Assembly: GCA_020638695.1 (NCBI GenBank)
Contig: JACKIB010000025.1
Coordinates: forward strand, 15,702-79,701
Length of the DNA: 64,000 nt
Direction: 5' to 3'
Origin: Planctomycetota bacterium
Lineage (GTDB): Bacteria > Planctomycetota > UBA1135 > UBA2386
Positions 49,331 to 57,607 of the stretch are shown in pieces (position 1 is the first letter of the stretch; each line of letters starts with the position of its first letter). Below the pieces are notes generated by a model. It did not search any database, was not told the DNA's origin, and saw only the letters and a program-made list of their open reading frames with translations. The translations under genes and the position numbers were made by a program.

Positions 49331-50581
49331 ATGCGCTCCCTTGATCCTGCGGGTCCATGGCCGGTGTTCGCCGCGCTCCTGCTCGTACCGCAGTGGGTGC
49401 CGGCACAGGATGCCCTGCCGGTGGGCGTCCACCGCATGGTGCTGGATTGCCCTGGCGGTGAGCTGCCGTTTTCCCTGCAGATCTCGACCGATGGTCGCGG
49501 TGGCGTGCAGGCGTTCCTCGGCAACGGCAGCGAGCGCATCCGGGTGCCCGAGGTGCAGACCCGCGGCGAACTCGTGTTGCGGTTTCCGCACTTCGACTCC
49601 GAACTGCGGCTCGGCAGCGGCACCGCGCTCGAGGGCGTCTGGATCAAGCGGCGCGGCAAGCACGAGTCGACACGGATCCCGGTGCGTCGCTCGCCGGCGC
49701 CGGGTCGCTTCTGTTTCTCGCGTCCGGCGATCGGTAGCGCACCGCGGGACTGGTGCATCGGTCGCTTCCGGGTGAAGTTCGCGCGCAGCGCCGATCCGGC
49801 GGTCGGGGTGTTCCGTCGGGTCGACGGTCAGGACCACGACCTGGAGGGCACCTTCTTGACGACCCTCGGGGACTACCGGTTTCTCGCCGGAAACACGTAC
49901 CACCGCGGCTTCTCGCTGTCGTGCTTCGACGGGGCCCACGCGTTCCTCTTCCGTGCCGAGCACCAGCAGGCCGACAACTCGATCCGCGGCGAGTTCTGGT
50001 CGTCCGACACCTGGCACGAGACCTGGACCGGGGTGCGCGACGACCACGCGGCCTTGCCGGATGGGTTCGGGCTGACCCGCTGCACGGAAGGAGTTCGGCT
50101 CGGTGGCACGATCCTGCGCGACCTCACGGGCAAGCAGCGGACCCTCGACGACGCGGCGCTGCGCGGCACGGTGCGGCTGATCGACGTGTTCGGATCGTGG
50201 TGTCCGAACTGCCACGACCACGGCAGCTATCTCGCGGAGCTACACCGCCGCTACGCCGCGAAGGGGCTGCGGGTGATCGGGGTCGCGTTCGAGCAGGACG
50301 ACGACTTCGCCCGCAGTGTCCGGCAGGTGCGGGCGTTCGCCAAGCGCCACCGTGCCACCTTCCCGATGTGGATCGGCGGGGTGGCGGACAAGAAGGGCGC
50401 GACCACGGCGTTGCGCCTGCTCGATCGGGTGCGCGCGTTCCCGACCACGCTGTTCGTCGATCGGCGGGGCGTGGTGCGGGGCGTCTACCAGGGCTGGTCA
50501 GGACCGGCGGCCAAGAGCGAGAACGCGCGGCTGCGGCAGCGCTTCGAACAGCGAATCGACGAGTTGCTGGCGGAGAAGTGA
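49331..50581 (+). CDS. TlpA-like thioredoxin-domain protein, exported
   Basis: A 416-residue protein; ATG 49331 begins a signal peptide (VFAALLLVPQWVPAQ). Residues about 20-260 are a beta-rich N-terminal domain (GELPFSLQISTDG, GEFWSSDTWHE). The C-terminal part is a TlpA/AhpC-type thioredoxin fold with LIDVFGSWCPNCHDHGSYLAEL (redox CxxC near 291-294), GLRVIGVAFEQDD and the cis-proline region RAFPTTLFVDRRG. Such proteins reduce or protect thiols in the periplasm. The presence of a very cysteine-rich secreted protein 8 kb away is a possible reason for extra thiol chemistry, but that link is inference. It converges on the M23 peptidase gene. Confidence 0.85.
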   Translation: MRSLDPAGPWPVFAALLLVPQWVPAQDALPVGVHRMVLDCPGGELPFSLQISTDGRGGVQAFLGNGSERIRVPEVQTRGELVLRFPHFDSELRLGSGTALEGVWIKRRGKHESTRIPVRRSPAPGRFCFSRPAIGSAPRDWCIGRFRVKFARSADPAVGVFRRVDGQDHDLEGTFLTTLGDYRFLAGNTYHRGFSLSCFDGAHAFLFRAEHQQADNSIRGEFWSSDTWHETWTGVRDDHAALPDGFGLTRCTEGVRLGGTILRDLTGKQRTLDDAALRGTVRLIDVFGSWCPNCHDHGSYLAELHRRYAAKGLRVIGVAFEQDDDFARSVRQVRAFAKRHRATFPMWIGGVADKKGATTALRLLDRVRAFPTTLFVDRRGVVRGVYQGWSGPAAKSENARLRQRFEQRIDELLAEK

Positions 50582-50635
50582 GCGTCGCTTCGCCGACTTC
50601 GACGCTCGCGCGTCGGCGCTTGCGCAGCGCGTGCG

Positions 50636-51289
50636 CTACCGCGCCGTGGTCGCGCCGCGCGGGCGCGGCGGGGCCGCACATTCACGGCCGTTGAGCCGGG
50701 GCTCCACCGGCCGACCTCGCGAGTTGCGTAGCTCGAAGTGCAGGTGAGTGTCAGCGCGCCGCGGCACGTTTCCGGTCCTGCCCACGGTGCCGATCCGTTG
50801 GCCGCCACGAACGGTCGTGCCGGTGCGCGGCTGATGCGAGCCCTGCAGGTGGTAGTAGTGGCTGCTCGAGCCGTTGCGGTGCCGGACCACCACGGCGTTT
50901 CCGGTGCCGCCACGTCCGCGTCCGCTGAAGATCACCCGCCCCGGACGAACCGAGTGGACGCCGGTGCCGGGCCGGGAGCGGATGTCGATCCCGTTGTGCG
51001 TGCGCCCGCCCGTGCGTGGCGCCCCAAACGTCCCTCCCCCCTGGCCGCGGCTCGGGGCGCGTCGGTTCAGCGTCCCGCGCGAGCCGCGAACCGGATTGCA
51101 GACCGGTTGGCTCCGGGTGCTGCGGGTCGGACCGGTGCGTCGCGCCGGCCGGCTGGGCGTGGTTCGCGGGGGTGTGGTCGATCGGGTTGCCGCGCGGGTG
51201 TGCTGCAGCGCGGGTGTGGCTGCGACCGGCGTCGTCGTGCCGAGGAGAAGGAAGGCGCCGAGCGCTGGGTATGCGATCTTTCGGATCAT
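50636..51289 (-). CDS. M23 family metallopeptidase, exported
   Basis: A 217-residue protein from ATG 51289, with AGGA 7 bases upstream and a signal peptide (IAYPALGAFLLLGTTTPVAA). A threonine/arginine/proline-rich linker is followed by the LytM/M23 domain: zinc motif THNGIDIRS (H-x3-D), then VVVRHRNGSSSHYYHLQG and the second motif THLHFEL (HxH). These enzymes cut glycine-containing or peptidoglycan cross-link peptides, or activate amidases. All metal ligands are present. It is separated from rlmN by about 160 bases. Confidence 0.9.
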   Translation of the reverse strand: MIRKIAYPALGAFLLLGTTTPVAATPALQHTRAATRSTTPPRTTPSRPARRTGPTRSTRSQPVCNPVRGSRGTLNRRAPSRGQGGGTFGAPRTGGRTHNGIDIRSRPGTGVHSVRPGRVIFSGRGRGGTGNAVVVRHRNGSSSHYYHLQGSHQPRTGTTVRGGQRIGTVGRTGNVPRRADTHLHFELRNSRGRPVEPRLNGRECAAPPRPRGATTAR

Positions 51290-51447
51290 CTGCTGTTCCT
51301 CGCAAGAAGGACGTGGAGGCGAGCGGTGCATGGCTCGCTTGTCCGCAGCCAGAACGCAGCGACGACCGGAAAGGGCCGGCCCGGTGCAGTCTCGTGACGA
51401 ATCGCCAGCTGCCTCTGGGGGTCGTGTCCTCGGGCGGTGCGTCCGCG

Positions 51448-52533
51448 TCACTCCGAGCCGAGCCCGGGCGGCTCGGCTTTCTCGGCCTGGACGTCTGGCG
51501 ACTCGCGGCCCAATGCCGCCTGGATCCGCAGCTGGCCACAGGCCGCGCTGCGATCTGCACCCCGCTGCTTGCGCACTGTGACGTTCAGACCCCCGGCGCG
51601 CAGCGCTTCGGCGAACTTCTGCACGCGGAACGGCGGCGGGCGGCGCAGATCGGGAATGCGCTCGACGGGGTTCCACGGCAGCAGGTTGACGGTGCAGGGC
51701 ATGCGTCGTACCGCGCCGATCAGCGCCGCGGCGTCGCGCGGACGATCGTTCACGCCTGCCAGCAAGACGACTTCGAAGGTGACTTGGCGGCCGCTGGCGG
51801 TGAAGTAGCGCTGCGCCGCGGCGACGATTTCGGCGACCGTCGCCCGGGCGGTGGGGACCAAGCGGCGGCGCAGTTGGTCGTCTGCCGCGTGCAGCGAGAC
51901 CGCGAGGTTCACGCCGGTCGCTGCGTCGGCGAATCGGTCGATGCGGTCCGGGTAGCCCGAGGTGCTGACGGTGATGCGGCGCGCCCCGAGCGCGATGCCC
52001 TCCTGGTCGCGGATCCGCGCCAGCGCCTGCAGCAGTGCATCGAGGTTCAGCAGCGGCTCGCCGATTCCCATGACCACCAGGTGGGTGAGGGCCGCGCCAC
52101 CCGCGGTGCGGCGGCGGGCGTGCAGCACCTGTTCGACGATCTCCCCGGCATCGAGATTGCGCCGCACGCCGTCGAGGCCAGAGGCGCAGAACACGCAGCC
52201 GACCGGGCACCCCACCTGAGTCGAGATGCACAGCGTGGTCCGGTCGCCGTCGGGGATCACCACCGACTCCACCGTTTCGCCGTCGCGCAGCTCGATGAGT
52301 AGCTTCTCGGTTCCGTCGCACGACTGCACCGTCTCGCGCACCTCGCTGCCGAGTGGCGGGCCGCGCTCGGCCAGGCTGCGGCGCAACGCTGCCGGGAGGT
52401 TGCGGCACTCGTCCCAGTCCGCGGCGCCGTGCCGGTAGATCCAGTGGGACAGCTGGCGGGCCTGGAACGGCTTGCCGCCCAGTTCGCTCACCAGGGCGCT
52501 GAGGCCCCCATCGTCGAGGTCGGTGATCGCCAT
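51448..52533 (-). CDS. rlmN: 23S rRNA / tRNA adenine-C2 methyltransferase RlmN
   Basis: A 361-residue radical SAM enzyme. The N-terminal domain has FQARQLSHWIYRHG; the iron-sulfur cluster cysteines are C109, C113 and C116 in GCPVGCVFCASG. Further family motifs are VVMGIGEPLLN, STSGYPDRI, NLAVSLHAADD, and the late GADRSAACGQL with the catalytic cysteine. It methylates A2503 of 23S rRNA and A37 of some tRNAs. A 25-residue acidic tail follows the last motif. It lies 16 bases downstream of clpX and so is probably in the clp operon. Confidence 0.93.
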   Translation of the reverse strand: MAITDLDDGGLSALVSELGGKPFQARQLSHWIYRHGAADWDECRNLPAALRRSLAERGPPLGSEVRETVQSCDGTEKLLIELRDGETVESVVIPDGDRTTLCISTQVGCPVGCVFCASGLDGVRRNLDAGEIVEQVLHARRRTAGGAALTHLVVMGIGEPLLNLDALLQALARIRDQEGIALGARRITVSTSGYPDRIDRFADAATGVNLAVSLHAADDQLRRRLVPTARATVAEIVAAAQRYFTASGRQVTFEVVLLAGVNDRPRDAAALIGAVRRMPCTVNLLPWNPVERIPDLRRPPPFRVQKFAEALRAGGLNVTVRKQRGADRSAACGQLRIQAALGRESPDVQAEKAEPPGLGSE

Positions 52534-52549
52534 CGGCGGCGAGCGGCGG

Positions 52550-53860
52550 TCAGGCGGTCTTCTGGCGGTCCTTCAGGCCCTTGCGCTTGCCCGTCGGGGT
52601 CAGGCGCGCCGTGACGATCTCCCGGGTGATCACGAAGCGGTTGCTGTCCTTGCGGTTGGGCAGGTCGTAGCGGAGCTCCAGCAGCAGCTCCTCGAACAGC
52701 GCCCGCAGCGCGCGCACCCCGGTCTCTCGCTCGAGCACGATCGCGGCGATGTCGGCCAGCGCCTCGTCGGTGAACTCGAGCTTGCAGCCGTCCATGTCGA
52801 AGTAGGCCTGGTACTGCTTGACCAGGGCGTTCTTCGGCTGGGTCATCACCTGGATGATCTCTTCCTTGGTCAGCGACAGCATTGGCGCGATCACCGGGAG
52901 TCGACCGACGAATTCGGGGATCAACCCGAAGTCGATCAGGTCCTTTTGATCGAGGTGGGGGATCAGCAGGTCGCGGTTCTTCAGCGCGGTCGTCTCGGTG
53001 TCGAACTCGTTCGCGGTTCCACCGAATCCGATGACCTTCTGGCCGAGTCGCCGGGCGATGAAGTGCTCGATCCCGGAGAAGGTCCCGCCGCAGATGAACA
53101 GGATGTTGTCGGTCGACACCTGGATGTAGCTCTGCTCCGGGTGCTTGCGGCCGCCCTGCGGAGGCACGTTGGCGACCGTGCCTTCGAGGATCTTCAGCAG
53201 CGCCTGCTGCACGCCCTCGCCGGACACGTCGCGGGTGATCGAGACGTTCTGCGTGGTTCGTCCGATCTTGTCGATCTCATCGATGTAGACGATTCCCTGC
53301 TGGGCCTTCTCGACGTCGAAGTTCGCCGCCTGGAGCAGCTTGAGCAGGATGTTCTCGACGTCTTCGCCGACGTAGCCCGCCTCGGTCAGCGTGGTGGCGT
53401 CGGCGATGGCGAACGGCACGTCCAGCACCCGAGCCAGCGTCTTCGCGAGCAGTGTCTTGCCGGAACCGGTCGGTCCGACCAGCAGGATGTTGCTCTTCTC
53501 CAGCTCGACGTCGGGGTCGTGGTAGCGGGCGTGGAGGCGCCGATAGTGGCTGTACACCGCCACGGCCAAGATCCGCTTCGACTGCTCCTGGCCGATCACG
53601 TACTCGCTGAGCTTCGTGTGGATGTCGCTCGGCGTCGGAACCCGGTCCTTGAGCACCAAGTCGCGCACGAACGTCGGCGCGCTGGGCCCGGGGGTCTTGC
53701 GGTCCTCTTCCTTGAGGATCGTGTTGCAGATCTCGATGCACTCGTTGCAGATGTAGACCCCGGGTGGCCCGGCGATCAGCGACTGCACGTGGTGGCGCGA
53801 CTTCTCGCAGAAGGTGCACCGCTCCACGGATCGACCTTTGTTTCCAGTGGTGCGGGCCAT
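52550..53860 (-). CDS. clpX: ATP-dependent Clp protease ATP-binding subunit ClpX
   Basis: A 436-residue protein from ATG 53860. The N-terminal zinc-binding domain has four cysteines (CTFC and YICNECIEIC). The AAA+ domain follows with Walker A GPTGSGKT near residue 133, Walker B VYIDEIDKI, the pore region and sensor motifs, and the C-terminal part has ETGVRALRALFEE. Family length is about 420. ClpX unfolds tagged proteins and feeds them into ClpP. It is downstream of clpP and tig, the standard order tig-clpP-clpX. Confidence 0.96.
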   Translation of the reverse strand: MARTTGNKGRSVERCTFCEKSRHHVQSLIAGPPGVYICNECIEICNTILKEEDRKTPGPSAPTFVRDLVLKDRVPTPSDIHTKLSEYVIGQEQSKRILAVAVYSHYRRLHARYHDPDVELEKSNILLVGPTGSGKTLLAKTLARVLDVPFAIADATTLTEAGYVGEDVENILLKLLQAANFDVEKAQQGIVYIDEIDKIGRTTQNVSITRDVSGEGVQQALLKILEGTVANVPPQGGRKHPEQSYIQVSTDNILFICGGTFSGIEHFIARRLGQKVIGFGGTANEFDTETTALKNRDLLIPHLDQKDLIDFGLIPEFVGRLPVIAPMLSLTKEEIIQVMTQPKNALVKQYQAYFDMDGCKLEFTDEALADIAAIVLERETGVRALRALFEELLLELRYDLPNRKDSNRFVITREIVTARLTPTGKRKGLKDRQKTA

Positions 53861-54064
53861 GCGTGTTGTCCTGTTGTGCGGGGGGATCGTATGCGGCGTC
53901 CGCCCGATACGACGATCGGCGGGGCCGTTCCCCTCCTCGTCGTCCGAGGCGGTTCCGGCGCGGGCTCGCGCAGGGACGACGCGCCCGCGGTCCGCCAGCG
54001 CCGGAGCCCGCATCATAGCCGGCCCGACGGTCGGCTGGCTACAGCCGAATCCCCGTGGGAGCGG

Positions 54065-54664
54065 CTATTTCACCGTCTCGACGATCTCGTCGATCAGGCC
54101 GTAGTCGCGCGCCTCTTCGGCACCCATGTAGTAGTCCCGGTCGCTGTCCTTGATCACCCGCTCGACGGTCTTGTCGCAGTGCTTGGCGATGATCTCGGTG
54201 AGCGTGCCCTTCAGCCGCAGGATCTCGTCGGCCTGGATCGTGATGTCCGCCGCGGTGCCGTGCACGCCGCCCCACGGTTGGTGGATCATGATCCGGGCGT
54301 TGGGCAGCGCGTGGCGCTTGCCCTTCGACCCGGCAGCCAGCAGCAGCGCGCCCATCGAGGCGGCCTGGCCGATGCAGTAGGTCGCCACCGGGCACTGCAC
54401 GAACTGCATCGTGTCGTAGATCGCCAAGCCGGCAGTGACGCTGCCGCCCGGCGAGTTCAGGAACACGTTGATGTCCTGCGTCTTGTTCTCCTTCTGCAGG
54501 AACAGCAGCTGCGCGATCACCGAGTTGGCGACGAAGTCGTCGATCGGTGAGCCGATGAACACGATCCGGTCCTCGAGCAACCGGCTGTAGATGTCGTAGG
54601 CACGCTCACCGCGACCGGTCTTCTCGATAACGGTGGGGATGAAGTAGCTTTGCGGTTCGATCAT
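54065..54664 (-). CDS. clpP: ATP-dependent Clp protease proteolytic subunit ClpP
   Basis: A 199-residue ClpP with the catalytic triad S103 (GQAASMGALL), H128 (RIMIHQPWGG) and D177 (DSDRDYYMG), plus VFLNSPGGSV. It forms a double heptamer that degrades proteins delivered by ClpX. The ribosome binding site GGAGA is part of a 13-base sequence that is exactly duplicated upstream (see the repeat entry). It is 39 bases downstream of tig. Confidence 0.97.
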   Translation of the reverse strand: MIEPQSYFIPTVIEKTGRGERAYDIYSRLLEDRIVFIGSPIDDFVANSVIAQLLFLQKENKTQDINVFLNSPGGSVTAGLAIYDTMQFVQCPVATYCIGQAASMGALLLAAGSKGKRHALPNARIMIHQPWGGVHGTAADITIQADEILRLKGTLTEIIAKHCDKTVERVIKDSDRDYYMGAEEARDYGLIDEIVETVK

Positions 54665-54693
54665 TCTCTGGGTCTCCCAGTCTCTGGGTCTCC
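54665..54693 (-). repeat. 13-bp direct repeat duplicating the clpP ribosome binding site
   Basis: On the coding strand GGAGACCCAGAGA occurs twice, at 54681-54693 and 54665-54677, 16 bases apart, the second copy running straight into ATG 54664. The repeat is exact on the plus strand (TCTCTGGGTCTCC). It fills most of the 39-base tig-clpP gap, so two equal ribosome docking sites precede clpP. Confidence 0.8.
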
Positions 54694-54703
54694 GGGCCCG
54701 GCT

Positions 54704-55990
54704 CTACGCTGTATCGGTGATCTTGGCGCTGTTGCGCAGGAATTCCCGCACCTTGCGCTCCATGATCGCCAGGCGCAGGTCGCTGATCATGTCGTGCTCC
54801 TGGTAGTAGCTCCGCACCTGTTCCGCGGACACGCCGTTGGCGGCGGCGATGTTGCGAAGTTCGACATCGAGGTCCCCCTCGGTGACGAAGATTTTTTCGC
54901 GGCGGGCGATGGTGTCCAGCAGGAAGAACACCCGAACCTTGGATTCGGCCTCCTTGGCCGCCTCCGCGTCGTGCTTGGCGAGCTCGGCAGCGATCGTCTG
55001 CTCGTCGGCGCCGTTCTCCTTCATCTGTTCGGCGGCCTGGCGCAGCATGTGCTTCTTCTGCCCCTCGACCATCGACTCCGGGACCGGGAACGGGTTCTCC
55101 CGCAACAGCGTGTCGATCACCGTGCCCTCGATGATGCTCTGGTTGCGGGCGACCTTCTCCTCGCCGATCCGCTCCGTGAGCTTCTGCTTCAGGGCGTCGA
55201 GCGACTCGAACTCGAACTGCTTGGCGAGTGCGTCGTCGATGGGGGGAGCGACCACCCGCATCACTTCGCGCACCTCGATTTCGAGTTCGCCCTTCTGGCC
55301 GCGTAGCTCCGTCTTGTCGAAGTTGTCCGGGAACTTGATCTCCAGTGAGAGCTTGCTGCCCTTCTCGCTGCCACGCAGCTTGGCCTTGAACACCTCCGGG
55401 TCGGTGCCCGCGACCGGGATCCCGGTGTTGAGCTGCGCGCCCTTGCGCTCGTGCACGACCACGCCGTCCTGCTTGAAGCGCAGCTCGCCCTTGACGAAGT
55501 CGCCGTCCTCCACCGGCTCGTCGACCGGCTTCAGGGTGCGCTTCTGCTCCGCGAGCTGCTGCAACCCGCTGGTCACGTCCTCGTCGGTGACCGCGGTCGG
55601 CATCGACTTGGCTTCGATCCCCTTGACCCGCTGCAGCTCGATGTTGGGTCGCACGTCGAGGTGGACCTGGAACTCGAACGCGGCGTCCGGCTCCAGTGGC
55701 TTGTCCGACCCTTCGAGCTTCGGTTCGCCGATGAACGTCAGGTCGTTGGCCTTCATCGCCTCCTCGAAGCACTTGTTGATCAGGTGCTCCTTGGCCTCGG
55801 CGAGCAACTCGGGTCCGAACCGCTTCTCGAGGACCTTGCGCGGCACCTTGCCGGCGCGGAATCCCTTGATGCGAACCTGCTCGGCCGCCGACTTGTAGAC
55901 CTCGTCGACGTGGTGCCGGATCTTGTCCGGGGGCACGGTGATGGTCACGCTGCGCCGGCACGGGCCGGATTCGACGACCTGAACTTCCAT
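54704..55990 (-). CDS. tig: Trigger factor
   Basis: A 428-residue protein of normal length. The ribosome-binding signature is visible as GFRAGKVPRKVLEKRFG near residue 43, followed by the N-terminal domain to about 115, a diverged PPIase-like domain (EDGDFVKGELRFKQ to KGSKLSLEIKFPDNFD) and the helical C-terminal domain (MVEGQKKHMLRQAAEQM). It is a ribosome-associated chaperone. It is first in the tig-clpP-clpX-rlmN cluster. In-frame codons upstream are not used because ATG 55990 gives the expected start. Confidence 0.93.
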   Translation of the reverse strand: MEVQVVESGPCRRSVTITVPPDKIRHHVDEVYKSAAEQVRIKGFRAGKVPRKVLEKRFGPELLAEAKEHLINKCFEEAMKANDLTFIGEPKLEGSDKPLEPDAAFEFQVHLDVRPNIELQRVKGIEAKSMPTAVTDEDVTSGLQQLAEQKRTLKPVDEPVEDGDFVKGELRFKQDGVVVHERKGAQLNTGIPVAGTDPEVFKAKLRGSEKGSKLSLEIKFPDNFDKTELRGQKGELEIEVREVMRVVAPPIDDALAKQFEFESLDALKQKLTERIGEEKVARNQSIIEGTVIDTLLRENPFPVPESMVEGQKKHMLRQAAEQMKENGADEQTIAAELAKHDAEAAKEAESKVRVFFLLDTIARREKIFVTEGDLDVELRNIAAANGVSAEQVRSYYQEHDMISDLRLAIMERKVREFLRNSAKITDTA

Positions 55991-56131
55991 GGACGAACTC
56001 TGGGGGTGGGCTCTGGGGCGGCTGGGAAGCCCCGCATCTTGCGGCGCGGCGTGGTCGGGGTCAAGCGCGCCGCGAGCGCCTTGCGTCCGAATCGAGGGGC
56101 GCGGCGTCGGGGCACCCGCGTCCGAGCTCGC

Positions 56132-57433
56132 CTACTTCGGGAACGACTCCAGGAACTCCTTCACCGGCCGGTGCTTCGCCGCCTCGGCCAGCTCCGGGTG
56201 CTTGGTCAGTTCCTGCTGAAGCGCCGAGAGGCTGCCGCGCGAGTCGCGCAGGGCGTTGCGCACCTGCGTCCAGTGTGACTGGCGTGCCTCGGCACGGGCC
56301 AGCTTGATCTGCAGCATGGTGCGGACGTTCTCCCCCTGCGCATTGTCGTAAGCCTTGCGGAAAGCCGTCGCGGCCTGCTTGGGCTGATCGAACGCCAAGT
56401 AGTAGTCGCCGAGGTAGTTCCAGTAGATGAACTGGCGCTTGGTCTTGGGCGAACGGGTCCGACTGATCAAGGCGGCCCGCAGCTTCTCCGGACCCTGCTT
56501 GTCGCCCATCCGCCTGAGGGTGATCGCACAGTCGAGCTCCAGATCGCCGGGATTCTCGCTCTCCTTGATCACGGAACGCAGGCGCTCGATCGTCGGATCG
56601 TGCCCGACCGGTGCGACAGTGCCGAGGATCCGTGCGACCTCGCCGAGCTGCACCCGATCCAGTTTGGTGTTCTTGAAGAACTCGAGCAGCACGTCCGCCG
56701 ACTCGATGTCCTCCTTGCTGCAGCGCCCGAGCAGGCGCGCGTAGAGCATGATCTGCGAGGGCAGCTTGGCCGCCTTCAGCACCCGGCGCACTTCGGGCAC
56801 GACCACCGGCGCTGCCACCTGTTCCAGGTACGCCACCGCCGCGGAGTTCAGACGCTCCTCGGCGAACGGCAGTTGCTTGGCGACCACCAGCGCCGCGCTG
56901 CGGTAGTTCAGCTTCGCCAGTGCCTGCAAGATCAGCGCCTTCTGCCGTGGGTCGGCCCGGTCCATCATCCGGGTGAGCGCTTCCCCAGCCCGCGGGCTGC
57001 CGCTCAGCCCCAGGAGCGGCACCACCAGGGTTTCGCTGTCGTAGCGTTCGCCCTCGAGGATGTCGATCAGGGCGTCGACGAAGCTCGCCGGGTCGAGCTT
57101 GGCCAGGATGCCGGCACAGTTGCGCGCCAGGTTGCGCTCCTCCGGTCGTCCCGAGCGCGGGTCCAGCTTCTCGAGCAGCAGCGGGATGATCGTGTCGCCC
57201 AGCTTCACCACTTCCGCGCTCGCGGCGTCGATCGCCACCCACTCGCGCTCGCGGTCCTTGCTCAGCACCTCCAGGTGCGGCGCGAGCTTCTTCAGGAGTT
57301 CGGGGCGAATCCGCTCCGACCGCGACTTCGCGATCTCGGTCAGCTGAGTCAGACTCACGCCCTTCTGCGCGGCACCGGGTGCGGGCGAGCAAACGGCGGC
57401 GAGCAGCGCCAGCGGGAGGGGTCGGATGCGCAT
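56132..57433 (-). CDS. Exported HEAT/TPR-repeat protein
   Basis: A 433-residue protein with an N-terminal signal (LPLALLAAVCSPAPGAAQ). The body is all-helical, with HEAT-like repeats (DTIIPLLLEKL, VVVPEVRRVLKAA, IERLRSVIKESEN) in the first 320 residues and a TPR-like region near 345-420 (IYWNYLGDYYLAFDQPKQAATAFRKAYDNAQGE split over two helices). No catalytic residue is visible. It is probably a periplasmic scaffold. It lies about 140 bases upstream of tig on the same strand and is divergent from mnmG. Confidence 0.7.
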   Translation of the reverse strand: MRIRPLPLALLAAVCSPAPGAAQKGVSLTQLTEIAKSRSERIRPELLKKLAPHLEVLSKDREREWVAIDAASAEVVKLGDTIIPLLLEKLDPRSGRPEERNLARNCAGILAKLDPASFVDALIDILEGERYDSETLVVPLLGLSGSPRAGEALTRMMDRADPRQKALILQALAKLNYRSAALVVAKQLPFAEERLNSAAVAYLEQVAAPVVVPEVRRVLKAAKLPSQIMLYARLLGRCSKEDIESADVLLEFFKNTKLDRVQLGEVARILGTVAPVGHDPTIERLRSVIKESENPGDLELDCAITLRRMGDKQGPEKLRAALISRTRSPKTKRQFIYWNYLGDYYLAFDQPKQAATAFRKAYDNAQGENVRTMLQIKLARAEARQSHWTQVRNALRDSRGSLSALQQELTKHPELAEAAKHRPVKEFLESFPK

Positions 57434-57607
57434 TCCGCCAGCATAGCGCCGCGTTTCGACCGGACAACGCGTGGTGCCCTCGCGTCGGTGGCGTCAGCTG
57501 GCGGGTCGGTAGATGCGCCGCAGGGCTTCCCGGTGGCGGAAGACGTAGTCCCACATGAGGCCTGTATCGGCACGACGCCGGATCTCCCTGCGGCTACGCT
57601 CCGGGCA

